From Hyposmocoma kahamanoa (Eukaryota; Arthropoda; Insecta; Lepidoptera; Cosmopterigidae), in the NCBI RefSeq assembly GCF_003589595.1, contig NW_020654229.1, forward strand, positions 3,192,980-3,256,979: a DNA stretch of 64,000 nt. Direction: 5' to 3'. The position numbers were made by a program, and so were the translations under genes. Shown here piece after piece: positions 42,271 to 54,800 of this stretch. The notes under the pieces were generated by a model. That model searched no databases. It had not been told where the DNA came from and saw only the letters and a list, made by a program, of their open reading frames with translations. Each line of letters starts with the position of its first letter. Within the stretch, counting starts at the first letter, position 1.

Positions 42271-42334
42271 AATATTGACGATGATAGCTCCTCGTAAAAG
42301 AGTTCGTTCAGGGAAATACTGTCACTTTAGGGCG

Positions 42335-42775
42335 CGATCCCATTATGTCGTAACGTTTTATCATTAGACGACTGTCGCGTTTAGCATGTTCCCATATCGC
42401 GGGTAACCTATCACGAAGTCGAATATTTTTTTGTCCGAAATAACGTTTGTTCGAATTTTCATTACACCGAAAACCGAATTATACCGAAACAGATTGTGTT
42501 TTCAGGATATGTTGAATGTTTATCGCAGACACGATTAGGTTCGGTTAGGTTAGGTTTAAAAGAAAAAAACATTTTGCTCTCAAAATTACTTTCGAGGTTA
42601 TGAAATTTCGACCAAATGTTATTTCTGGAACATGTCATTTCGGACTACTGATAGGTAACCCATATCACGACTATTTGTCGTGACTGTGTCGTGAACGTTT
42701 ATTTTATCGTTGAACGACTGTCGTGTCTAGCTGTTCCCATTATGTCGTGTCGATTTGACTTACTTGTGTATGTAA
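42335..42775. repeat. Repeat F copy, split by a small MITE
   Basis: 42335-42408 (CCCATTATGTCGTAACG, GTTCCCATATCGCGGGTAAC) and 42654-42775 (CATATCACGACTATTTGTCG, TAGCTGTTCCCATTATGTCG) are the two halves. Its right end lies at the stop of gene B exon 8. Confidence 0.65.
42409..42653. mobile_element. 245-bp MITE with 7-bp duplication GGTAACC
   Basis: GGTAACC is present at 42402-42408 and 42654-42660. The ends are weak inverted repeats (TATCACGAAGTCGAA and the inverse of the region ending CGGACTACTGATA). Confidence 0.65.
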
Positions 42776-42866
42776 AAATTGACTTCATCAGGATTCAAAG
42801 TGGAGAAAATAAATACTGGCATTTGATTCACGAGCACCCATACTTCATCTTTGATCACTTTAAGAT
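42760..42866 (-). CDS. Gene B exon 8: VWVLVNQMP and probable stop
   Basis: It starts at an ATTTTCAG acceptor and reads DLKVIKDEVWVLVNQMPVFI, then FSTLNPDEVNFYIHK and TAA. This is the family's C-terminal LWVLSNxMP...VNFRI block. The stop is embedded in AAGTAAGT, which also looks like a splice donor after base 42764. If spliced, a short tail exon would follow, as in relatives ending in a conserved cysteine. A weak candidate acceptor lies near 41365 and leads to a stop after about seven codons, so termination here is preferred. Confidence 0.85.
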
Positions 42867-45800
42867 CTGAAAATAATGAAAATTGCGTTAGGTATTTTTT
42901 TGTAAGAAAAAATAACGTAACGTACAACACTAGAAGTTCCGTCGCACACCGCTGGATGGCGTTGAACTATTTTTCTTGAGGTTCTATATTGCTAGGTTTT
43001 TTAAACCATTTATTTTCACACACAAAACAAAAAAATAATAATTTACCGAAATGAAAAATATAATAGGTTTTTTTTACAATTTACAGAAATAATTGTAATT
43101 ATAAAAAAAAATTATTCCAATAAAAAGAATTAAATCAAAATAGGAAGAATAAAGCATGTGTATGACAGACACGAGCTTAGGAAAATGCTGAAATCAGTTT
43201 GCGATGATTTCAACCCTGATTTTCAGCCCGACCCGGACTCCGAGACCCGAGCTCTCCGTGGTCGATCGCACGCACAAATCGCAAACAACGTCAATTGAAG
43301 ATGAAACGATTGATGAAAATAGTAATAAAAAGAAAATAATAATAATAATAACTAAAAATAAAGTTATGTATTCTATACAATTGTTCTACATATTATATTC
43401 TACATAATATAGACACCGCACAGTATCGTACGTAGTAATGATATGATATATGCATTATATGATATCGTGGTTGCGTAGGTTTTGAAGCGTGTGAAGTAGA
43501 CGCAGAGAGTGCTTTGATCTCATTGCACGATATTTAAACATTTAGAAACAACCTTTTAGAAATAAAGCGTACTCTCTTAGTGTAAAATGAGCTTACAATC
43601 GCCTAACGTATTTATTAGGATGTAAGCTAGCTAGACATGGGGAATAGCGTTACATTTCTATCGCCGCCGTGACTTTCGTTCCGGTTCCGAAAAAATCACA
43701 ATAATAAATCATCGTGATTTTGTCACGACTGTTACTTCCGTGACCTTGTCACGTCTATAACTTACATCACGATATACGGTTTTAGCCAGCGGCTTCTTTC
43801 TAATACTTATAGCCGTTTTTTATAGAATGATTTAAGTGTTTACTACCTTTGTAATAAGTTTCAATTCCATTCAAAAAGTTGATTTTCTATTTAATGTAAT
43901 TTTGTTTGTTACTTATTTAATGCGAATCTTTGGATTGTTAAAAATAGCAATAAAATGTAATGTAATTATATTTCCAGTAGAATACACAAAGTACATTATA
44001 CATAAATATAAAATACCAACTCTTCCTATAGTAAAACAAATATACAAAAATATTTCACTTTGTTCATAAATAGGTTTATAATAACTGCTGCAGATTTTTT
44101 TCATCCGCCTTTTCTAGTAGTAATAAGCACCTACGACCCTTGTGAGTGAGCAAAGAAAGTCATCCTATTTCATTCACTCCCATCGCCGAAATGGCCCGAT
44201 TTGAAGAGAACTACAACGAGTGGCGCGCTCAGTCACCACGGAACGGAGATCGCGCATTGTATCAAATACGTATGTCGTCATGTGAGTGACGGGGATAGCT
44301 ATTGGAACGGAGGAACACCTATGGGACTTTGGAACGTCGTTCCTTCGGGTCACGGTGATACTGTTTGACGGCGGATCATCGTGATTTTTTTCATCGTGAC
44401 GTTATTTATCACCTCTAAAGCTAGCCATAACGGACAAACTAGATATGAGCCAAAACAGATTGAGTCTTCTGGAGAATTCTCACACACTCTCTTGTATCTC
44501 TTGTATGGTTTTGTAGAGTTCGTCCTGGGATGTATTACCATGATATCTATCTATTTCTGCTGCCAAGTAATAATGTGAGCATTACTGGTTTCCGGTTTGG
44601 AACGATAAGAGTGCTTGTGAAATTACAGGCACATGGGACTTAGGGACGTGTCAACTTATGTTTCACGGGCGGAGTGGCAGTGCTCCTAACATCTTTGCGA
44701 TTTAAAGCTCTGAGTGGCACTGCAACTGTTATGGATAGGCTTGTCGCTTACCACCAGGCTCTCGACTTCTTCGTCCCGTCACCTGGCATTAAAAAAATCC
44801 CGCAGCTACAGAGTCGCTCTAGTTTGTATGTTATATAATTAATATAAAGTACAATAAGATATGTACAATTTCTTTAAAAAAATTTAGTTCCATTCCCTTA
44901 TGCGGCAGTGTAAATTGAGCTTATATTCTGCGATTTGTACTTACCAGAAATATAGACCAATTTCTTCCGATCCTGTGCAGCAATACCAACGTTATCTTCT
45001 GTCAGAGCAGTATCTGTTCTCCAGCAGAGAATGGCGTCTTGAGCGACGTTGGCGAAGAATAGAATTCTGGTTTCGGGATGGTAATCATGGGAACCGCTTT
45101 GAGTTAGCGGTCCTCGGTTGCCTAGGAGCTGGAAGATTTAGAAAAGATGCCTCTGTATCAGCGGTTTAAAGAACAATCCTGCGTACACTCTTATCCGCAT
45201 AAACGAGTTTTAAAAATATGTGGGCAACGTTGGCACACGCTCGCCTAGAAGAGACCTGTATACTTTACCTCTAACTTATCCAAGTTAAAAGGTGAAGTAT
45301 ACAGGTATCTTCTAGGCGAACCAGATAACCTGGATAGGTAGTCTGGTTCATGTAACAAGGCTCACTTCTGAGTAGTACGCATAATTGAAACGTTGACACC
45401 AAACTATAATAATAATAACGTAATACAATCATAGCCACGCACTAGGGAAACCCTGTGTCGCGGGTGCCATGGACACACACATAGACAACCACAAATTACA
45501 CCCAAAGTCATGTCACCCAATGTGTATATTACAATTAATAATCCAAGGCAAAATACAAGGAAACAGATGTGTAGGAACAAGGAGAATATCCTGACTCAGA
45601 AATTTATGCCAGTGGTTCTATAGAAGCAACCGATCATTATTCAGAGCTGCAGTGTCCAACGTTCAGATTGCCATTATGATTGCCGACCTTCGTTAGAAGA
45701 TGGCACATGAAGAAGAAGAAGATAATGAAAACCCAACTGAAAAGTAAAATCAAAATGTAGAAAAGAAAATGAAGAATCGGCTTGAAGTATGGCATATGCC

Positions 45801-48800
45801 AAAGCCGTTAGATTTCAATAAAAAAAGAAGAAAATGAATTTCCTGTACTATGAGAGCAATGGAATTCACTCCGGGGCATTATCCACGACATCCAGAATAG
45901 ACGAATTTAGAAAAGCATATTTCCCAAATAAGTCGTTGCAAAAAAGAAGAAACTCTATCAACACATATTTAGTTGTAAATAGATTTTGCTTTCGATTTCG
46001 GGCATTAATGTGTGTAAATTCTGGAACGAAATTTAGGGAATAAAACTGCCGAGATGTGGTTTCATGCATCGTGTTGAGCCAGAGATAAAGCAAAAAAAGA
46101 GAGAGTTTTTGCAATGTGGATCACGGTTTATACAACGTCGGGGCCCTCTGGGCGTTCCCAATATGAACCATCTACCTATAGATATTTATAGCGCCACCTA
46201 GCGAATTTACCACACACTACTTGATGGTACCCAGTATACCGCGCCGTAATGTTAGCGTTGCTCGCCAGGTGTCGCTACTAAGAACGGGTTTAAGCCTAAA
46301 ATCAAATGGGTTAATAGTAAAAAAAGAGGGTAGACAGGCGTGTCTGTTCTTAAGGCTGTCATCTGCCGCTGGCCTGGCCAGTCAACCCGCGACCATAGAG
46401 CGTGTAACCGTTCGAAATATCGGGAAAATAAAAAGAAATCGTAATGTGGTAAGAAACCTGTTAGCGATAATCATTAAGTCAAAGTAAATAATCATTTATT
46501 CCATAGGTACAATTTTTACACTTGAAAACGTCATTTTTAAAACTACTTTTTAAGCTACTGCTCGTTCACTATGCTGACCTCCCAGAGAAGAATGAGCAAG
46601 AAACTGCTCTAGGGACTGCTCTTTTCAAATAAACTTAAATGCTACGGAATACACTTTGAATCATAATTGTGTGGAATCTAGACTCTTGTTGTCTTTCCAT
46701 ACTTATACGTATACTGCCTCCGTGGCCGCACGGTTACCATGCCGGACTGCCACGCAGAGGTCTCAGGTCGATTCCCGGGCCGGGAGAAATGTTTGTATGG
46801 CTTACATTTATTTCTCTCGTGAGTTTGGGTGTAATTTGTGGTTGTCTATGTGTGTGTCCATGGCACCCGCGACACAGGGTTTCCCCTAGTGCGGGGCTAT
46901 GTTGAGTGTGTGCGTTATTTATATATACTTCTTTATCTAAAACATACTCTTCAATTTTGTAATATGACTTTTCAATTAAAATACTTTTAATGTAAGTTTT
47001 AAACTTACGAAATGATAATCTTAATATAATCTCCGGAATCTGATTGTAGAAACGTATACAGTTCCTCATAAATAATCCTTTACCTTAGTTAAATTGTATT
47101 AAATTTCTCACCATGCTATTTCCATTAAGGTTTCGCACTCCGCTTTTCAAGATCTTAGTGTCGACTGCAAATTCTTGGGTGGATACAAGGGAATGGTAGT
47201 AAGCCGTTCTTTTGCCTTTATCATCTGGCTCTGATAGGGCAATGCTGAATAAACCGTCTTGCCAGGTTATTAAATAGCCTGAAATAAAAATCCAAAGTGT
47301 GTTTCAATAATGAATGCACTTACATGGGTCAATTTCGTAACAAGTCATCTTATTTTTAACTCTCGTCTTATTTAAAGTAAAACATTTTGCACAGGTAGCA
47401 AATTTATTTACTTCTATATTGCATATGTACATTAAGAATTGATACTGCCTCAGCTTGAATTCAATTTTTTTCCTGTACTAATACGGTTCACTTTGCTTGG
47501 GTCGTGCGGGAGGGACACTGGCTTTATTTCAGAATTTATTTTTTCACCAACGACGTTAAAGCCATTTGAAAAACGTATCGTATACTAAACGTGTTCTATT
47601 TAGTCCGGTTGATATAAAAAAAGAAATCATTGGCGTCTGTAAAGTACCCATTGAATGCTGCGGTGTTCTTGTAAAGTTTCGAGGTAAGTTTGTTGTGTAA
47701 GTTTTTCCTGTTATGCGAAATCGACCAAAGCCATTTGAGGTTACTCTTAAAAAGGCCTTATGTATGGTACACGACCCAGTCAGGGTGTAGCAAGGAGACT
47801 TAAAAACTAATTTTTAAATTATTATATACTCAATATATTTATTGCATTCATATGGTAAACATGTCTTAAATTTAAAATAATGCTACACATATGAGCCCTT
47901 TATTAGGGATAACAATAACAGCAGAGGTAGGTCGAGGTTTCAATTATTAATTAAAATTGTTATTTATCAAATAATAATATTAAAAAAAGTCATATAATAA
48001 TAAAGAAATACGTCATATTATGAGTAGAATTATGTCACTTGAAAGTTTGAATTTAATTAGATTATAATTATAGATATATAATTATATACTATAAAGTCAT
48101 GCCATGCCACTGTAGTGCTACTACAGTAGCATAACACCATAGTATATAATGAACATTTATTTATTATTCAAATGTTATGTTATTATTTTTATTTGTCATC
48201 AAAGTATTCATTTAAATTGTAATAGCATGTATTAATAAGATGTATACATAAAAGATATGTATAATAAAAGATAGCATTTATTAATACTTCTTACTTAATT
48301 AATAGAAGAGATAGACATGTGCTTTCCGTGAGTTGTGACTTATTTTTAACCGACTTCAAAAAACTACAAGGTTCTCAATTCGGCATTGGAGGCACGCTAG
48401 TTGAGTCACACAGGTGAGAGTAATTTAAAAATCTTACCAGCCGCAGTAAAATTCACAGCACTGCTTTGGTATTTAAAGCTGGGGTCTTCAATTCGCCAGC
48501 TGTCATTATCTTTCATCGAGTACACTATCATTCCGGAAGTGGCTAGGTCATTAATGTATGCGTATGCGTCGTTACAGCAGTTAGGTGAGACGTCTATTGT
48601 TATTGATGTTAAACCTGTAAGAAATAATGAACAAGGGTCAGCGATGGGAAAGTCCGGGTTTTAACGCGGCGTTTTGTTAATTCCGGATATAAATCGGGTT
48701 AGAATCAATCCTGTGGATCCTGTGGACTGCCCATCTCTGTTAAGGGTTCATTTACACCAAGTCGTCGGAGAACCGTCACGTGTCGGTGTAAATTAACGAT

Positions 48801-51800
48801 GGGCGAGATGCAAAAATGTCAGTCGCACCAAAAATATTATCCGTAGTCGTATTTCAAATCATCAGTAAATTTTATTTTAATAAATTTTCAATTTTCTATT
48901 TATCTATTCGTTCAGATGTTAATCGTTCGTCGTAGTCCAGGTACTGGTCGCAAGATGGCAGCATATTGAATAAAATTTCAATATAAAAGAAATTCCACTT
49001 ATTAGAGTGGAAAAAAGAGCGCTTGTCCCCATCAGGGGGGACAGCTGGTAGGGACTAATGGAATAGGTCGGATTTTGTGGGGATTCGTTGACACATCGAT
49101 TGTTTGATGGTTGTTGATAAAAAACTTATCGGGCAACCTTTAGCGAGTGACGGAGCCCTGGTATGGAGCCGTTCAATGTAACAGGCGGAATTATGTCCCA
49201 TGTTTAAAGGCTTCTAAAAAAGCGTGAAGTGAATGTTTTTATAATATCCGGATTGTAGAGAGATGAAATTAGTACTGTATAATTTTGAAATGCATAGTAA
49301 CAGTGCTTACCTCCTGGTGTCCTCTCGTTGACCAGATCAGTGTCCTTGAGTTCATACTTCACCACTAGCTTGTCCATTTTCAGATCAAAGGCGTAGATGG
49401 TTGGTTTCTTAACTTGCTTTCTTTCTCCTAAAAACAAGCACAGGTTGCATGCGATTTGTAGCAGCAGTAGAGCTTACTTCTGCCTTACCTATTTCTGCTG
49501 CCAAGCAGTAATGAGAGCAGTACTGCGTTCCGGTTTTAAGGAATAGGGGTGCTGGTGAAAGTACAGGCACATGGAACTTGTCAACTTACGTCTCAGGGTG
49601 ACGGGCGCAGTGGCAGTGCCCCTCATATCTTTGCGATTTAAAGTTCTGAGTGGCACTGCAACTGTTATGGATAGACGTGTCGCTTACCACTAGACGCATG
49701 CTTGTTCGTCTCGTCAAAAAAACATTAAAAAAAAATTATTTAGACATTTATTTCAGGCCACGTGGCCTATATATACCTTAGAGACTAACATACATACAAT
49801 ATAATAAAACACTATTTCTAACTAATCTAAACACGAATTGCACTCGGCGACGTGTAACGCAATCCGGTGTCGGGTAACCGGCCGCGGAATCGCCGATATA
49901 TGACACTCTTCGGCCAAAATTCTTCCTTCATAAAGGTCGACAGATGTTCGGTCGGCACTCTCGCCACAAGCGAATTAAAATTCACGTTGTGGCGGGACTC
50001 GCTTTGAGCCTGATGTACTCCACTATCTCCTCAGACTTCGTGGAGTAATGTAGTCGCGACAGGTACAGCAGCGTCATCGGTGTTGCCGAACGGAGCAAAA
50101 AGTTCGATCCTGTCGGTGCCACACAGGTCACGGCTGGAGGGCTTCTTCCTCCTCTTCACCACCTTTGTGAAGCCGTCTTCGTCGCATTGATCCGTCTGCC
50201 TCTGTGGTTTTGCAACTTTGGAGACAGGCACACGGGGATTACTTTTACTCTTAGCCGATTGCTGCCTCTCGAGTTTCGAAGTGGCGGGTCGGCTGGTAGA
50301 AGCGGCTACAGACATGCATACGCCTGACGTTTCCACCGGGGCGGAGGCGTGGGCAGCAGGGCGCGGCCCATCGCACGCGACGGCAGCAGCGATCGGTGAC
50401 GCAATCATTTGTGCCGACTCGACACTGTTGGTGAATGTATTTTGCGCCCCACGACGCGTGTTTACATTAGAGACTTCAGGCGACATACATACCGAAGCAG
50501 CGTTGCTTAATAACGCAACTTGGGCATGCAGTTCACTTACGGTATTATCTGAAGCCAATCTACACTGCAACTCAGCCAGGCTTGACTTCAGGGAAGTGAT
50601 ACCCTTCAGCAGTCTGGTAACATCGACGTGGTCGAACGTGACGGGAGGCAGATTGTGCAGCTTCTTCGCCACGAATGTAGGCACGTCGTCCGGGTCAGTC
50701 TCTTTCAGGAGTGTGATAACATCCTGGATACTCTTCACGCCTCCATCCCTCCGGCGAGATGGCGGCTGCTCAGCTTTGCCAAGGCTCTCGAACAACAGCA
50801 TCTTGCCACTGCAAATCTCATCCTCGTTAAAATTGGATTTGCAGATCTGCACGATGCTGACTTCGTCCATGGTGTAGATGGCGTGTTGGACAAACGCCAA
50901 AAGCTCATTGTCTATGAGTTGTTGGGAACCCATTGCACCTTACGCGAAACTCGAATTATAATAATTCTCACTGCGTATTGGACGCGTCCGTTTCCGAACG
51001 CGCACCGAATGCAATGCAAATTTTGACATCGATTTGTTTTATATCGATAACGTCACGTCACGTACGTACGTCATTAAGCAGGTGAGAGACAAACCAGAAT
51101 ATCGACTTCCCACTCCGATGATTTACAGTCGAGTCTGCAGCGAGTAAATAATCTTCCTATAACGCAGTGGCGAGGCGTCCACATAAATCAATTTTACGTG
51201 TAAAATAATTAACCAGTGAAATAAAGTGTACTAGTATCTTGTGTGCTTAAGTGTTGTGTTTTATTGTCGTAAAGCGCCATTTTGTCAAGACAAGTGTTTT
51301 TTGTTTTGCTTCGGCTTCACTAAAGACAATTTTCACGCCTCGGTACTGCTTTAACGACTGATGTGGTTACTAACATTGTTTTCCATTTTAATTTATTTAT
51401 AATTTCGCATTCTATTCGACTTAAATAAGTGAGTTGTCTGTTACTTTAGTCAATATGTCCGAGTCTCACGGTAGTTGTCTATTTAAAACTTCGCAAAGAC
51501 AATTTATTTATGAACTATGACAATATTATGTATTAATTGGTATTGGTCCAATCACTCAAGAGGACTGCCAGTCGCGATACAAGAAAGCCTAGTCGTATTA
51601 AGGACGTATTGATACACCAGTGGCCGTAGCATGGTAGAATATGTGTGATGAACCTTCTTGTGACAATATTTATTTCAGTTGATAAAGCCAAGTTTGCTTA
51701 TTTGATTATAAACTATTGATAAACATTTGAAAAACGAGGACAACGACTAAAAATTGTGTATATAGCTTTGTCATTTAATCATCGCCGCGAAAATCATGAA

Positions 51801-54800
51801 ACAAAAAATGTCTTTTCATCTCGTTTGTCACGCTCAATTTTTACGTTGATGAAATTACTGTGCAAATGTTGTAAATTCAGCTGTGACCTTACAGCCATTT
51901 TTGGCACTGTGTTAATCTTTTGCAGTCACTGGTCGCCGGCGCTCGCGATGCTATAAAAATGTGACGTCGCGGTGCTCGCCATGTTCGCTATTGTGATAAA
52001 ATTTTAAAATGGCGGTTTATCACTCGAATTTGACAGCTAAATGTGGATTAATAGCTTTATCGAGGGGGGATACTACGGGGACCGACGTCGCGACGAGTAC
52101 GAAATAGCTATTTTTGTAAGTAATTTGTTTTACGTTGACGAGCTGCAATTTATCAAGGCCTCTCTAATTTCTAGTGATAACAAACAAATTAACTTGATGG
52201 CGGTTATTGCATAGATTTTTATGGATAGTGCCGGCTATTGTTCTATTTTGTTTACGATTACCGCCATCTACCCATATTAGGTAGCGTTAATTTATAAATT
52301 ACTTTGTAACACACAATGCCATCTATTGACGCACATATTTGTCTCATTATCAATATTTGAAATTACAAGGAAAAACAACTGACTTTGTTTGAGCTGGCGA
52401 AATTACAGACACATGGAACTTGTCGAATTATGTCAGGGTGTCGGGCGCAGTGGCAGTGCCCCTCAGATCTTTACGATTTAGTGTGAGGCCAGACGAGTGT
52501 AATTTTGTGAGTTGTGAGTCGCGTAGTTTGAGTTGCGTAGTTTGCGTTGCATTCGGTTTGTTTAACACGTCGACGCAAAATGAGTTCTCTGTCGACTCAC
52601 GGGCGTAATGATGACTGACTTTCGGTCGCATCGTGTGACAGGTTGGCGCGGGTGGAGGTAGGGGTCACTTTGGTATAAACGCTTAAAAAGCAACTGAATA
52701 AAATACGTTCGTCTGGCGCTCCAACCGAATATCGGTCGAGCGCAAACTGCGCAATCGAAAAAACGCAACTCACAACTCACAAAATTACGCTCGTCTGGCC
52801 TCACACTTTAAGAGCTGAGTGGCACTGCAACTGTCATGGACAGGCGTGTAGCTTACCATCAGGCGCACGACTTGTTAATCCCGTCACTTGATATTATAAA
52901 AAAAGGACTTTAGATGATTGAATTGATACCCACGGTCATTTACATAATATAAACTAATTTCAGTCTATTGATCAGCGCCATCTAAATATAAGACGGAATT
53001 TTGATCTTCTTCTGAGGTACGATCTTGTGGTATGGAGATTGGCATTCATTTTCAGTTATTGCTCCATGGTATTACTTACCAGGTATTTCCAATAATCCAG
53101 TATCGACAAACCAAATGCGTCCACAGTCGTCGATTCTCGGTCTGTATACAGAGACGAACTGCTCTATATAACGTGGGCTTGGGAATGGATACAATACCGA
53201 AGATGATTGGTCTGGTAGAATAAAGTTTATGGTTGAGGGAATTCCTAAAAACAAAAATATCTATTATAATTATATCTATTATAATATTAACGAAATATAT
53301 AAAAATATATTTCGTGTCCGCCGTTGGTCGACATTGTTCTTTACCATGGTAAAAAAGAACAATGGCGAACATAGAAATGTAGGTTAAATCGTGCAAAATA
53401 GCTGCGCTTCCGTTTGATAATTTTTTATGCAGTTAATTTTCCCACCCTCCCTCCGCATAAAGGGAGGAGAGAGGGAAAATTAACTGCAATAAAAAGTAAT
53501 AAAAAAATATTATTGACGTTTGCTATTATTCAACTGGTGACATACCTTAATTTTTATCACGTTTTTGACATAATAATATTAACATAATTTAAGAACATTT
53601 GTTAGGACGATTCTTTTGTGTTAATAATTTATTTTCTTCAAAGATTCTTTTGTGCAACTGTGACCATAAATTATTAATTGAATGATAAAAAAATTGTATC
53701 ACTATATTTATGACTTTTAATGTTAATTATTGTGATCTAAATTTTTATATTGGTTTTGATATATTTCATAATTGTAATAATTATTGCCACAGCTTGTATA
53801 CGAGATTAATAATTAGTTCAGTTATTATCGTTGTAGTGCTGTTACAGGGTTCATGTGCTGGAATACTATTATGTAACACATCTGTTAATCCACATGAAAC
53901 AATGAATTATGATTTACTTTACCTGCACATTATGAAAATAAAATAGGTTGACTATTGTATTCCTTGCCTATGATTAAAATTCATACTTTAAGAATGAATA
54001 GGTACACGTGCATAGTATAGTATTCATTAAATTATCGAAAACTTATCGATATGCCTCATCTCTAACAAATGCATTGTAATGAAGTAACCTTTGCACGATG
54101 TCATAAAGAATTAATCAATTTTAGGAAAAAAGTGATTTTCTCCTCGTTCCTCGCAAATAAAAATTGATTTGGTGTTATTTTTACCTTAATTTAAAGTACT
54201 TACTTAAACAAAGGCTATTAATTTAAATGCGAGGCTTATAAAAATAGTTAATGAAATACTTAAATTACTGCACGTTGTTACAAGGTTATATTGTGTAGAT
54301 TTTTATGAACAGTCCTAGGAATCATCCTAGATTATTTTTGGTATAATGCATAATAAATTTGAAAAAAGTTCACCATATTGTCGCCTAGGTACTGTGACAA
54401 ACACTCTGTTGTTATCCAACTCCACGCCAGAAGGTACATTGTTGTACTGTATAAAGAATTTCTCGGACTTCACCGTTCCATTGTTGCTTTTGTTAGGTAC
54501 ATTTTTGTCATCTGTATCTTTGGAATCTGAAAAGAATATCTATGTAATATTTGACTTATGCAGTGTCGGCGAGGAGGGGTGCGTAGAAAGTATATTGAGG
54601 TGCTGACTTCGTGCACAAGGTGTATTCACAAAAAGGGCAAATTTATAGGGCGTGCTAGCATTGGTGTGAAACTCAACAATATTTTTTAAGGACACTTTTT
54701 TAAGGTCATAGGAATGCACATAACGATTCCATTTTTTATGAAGATCGATTTATGTGTATGCGATTTAGCGATTTTTTGTATCGATTCTTTTCAATGCGTT

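Noticed and set aside
43160..43340. Possible exon with DDFNPDFQPDPDSETRALRG
   Set aside because: It is a short open frame without clear splice sites or a recognised domain, downstream of gene B exon 7 but on the other strand.
50218..50877. 219-codon plus-strand open frame
   Set aside because: It is a shadow of the ORF1-like frame on the minus strand, which has recognisable family motifs and related copies at 18.7 and 31.0 kb.
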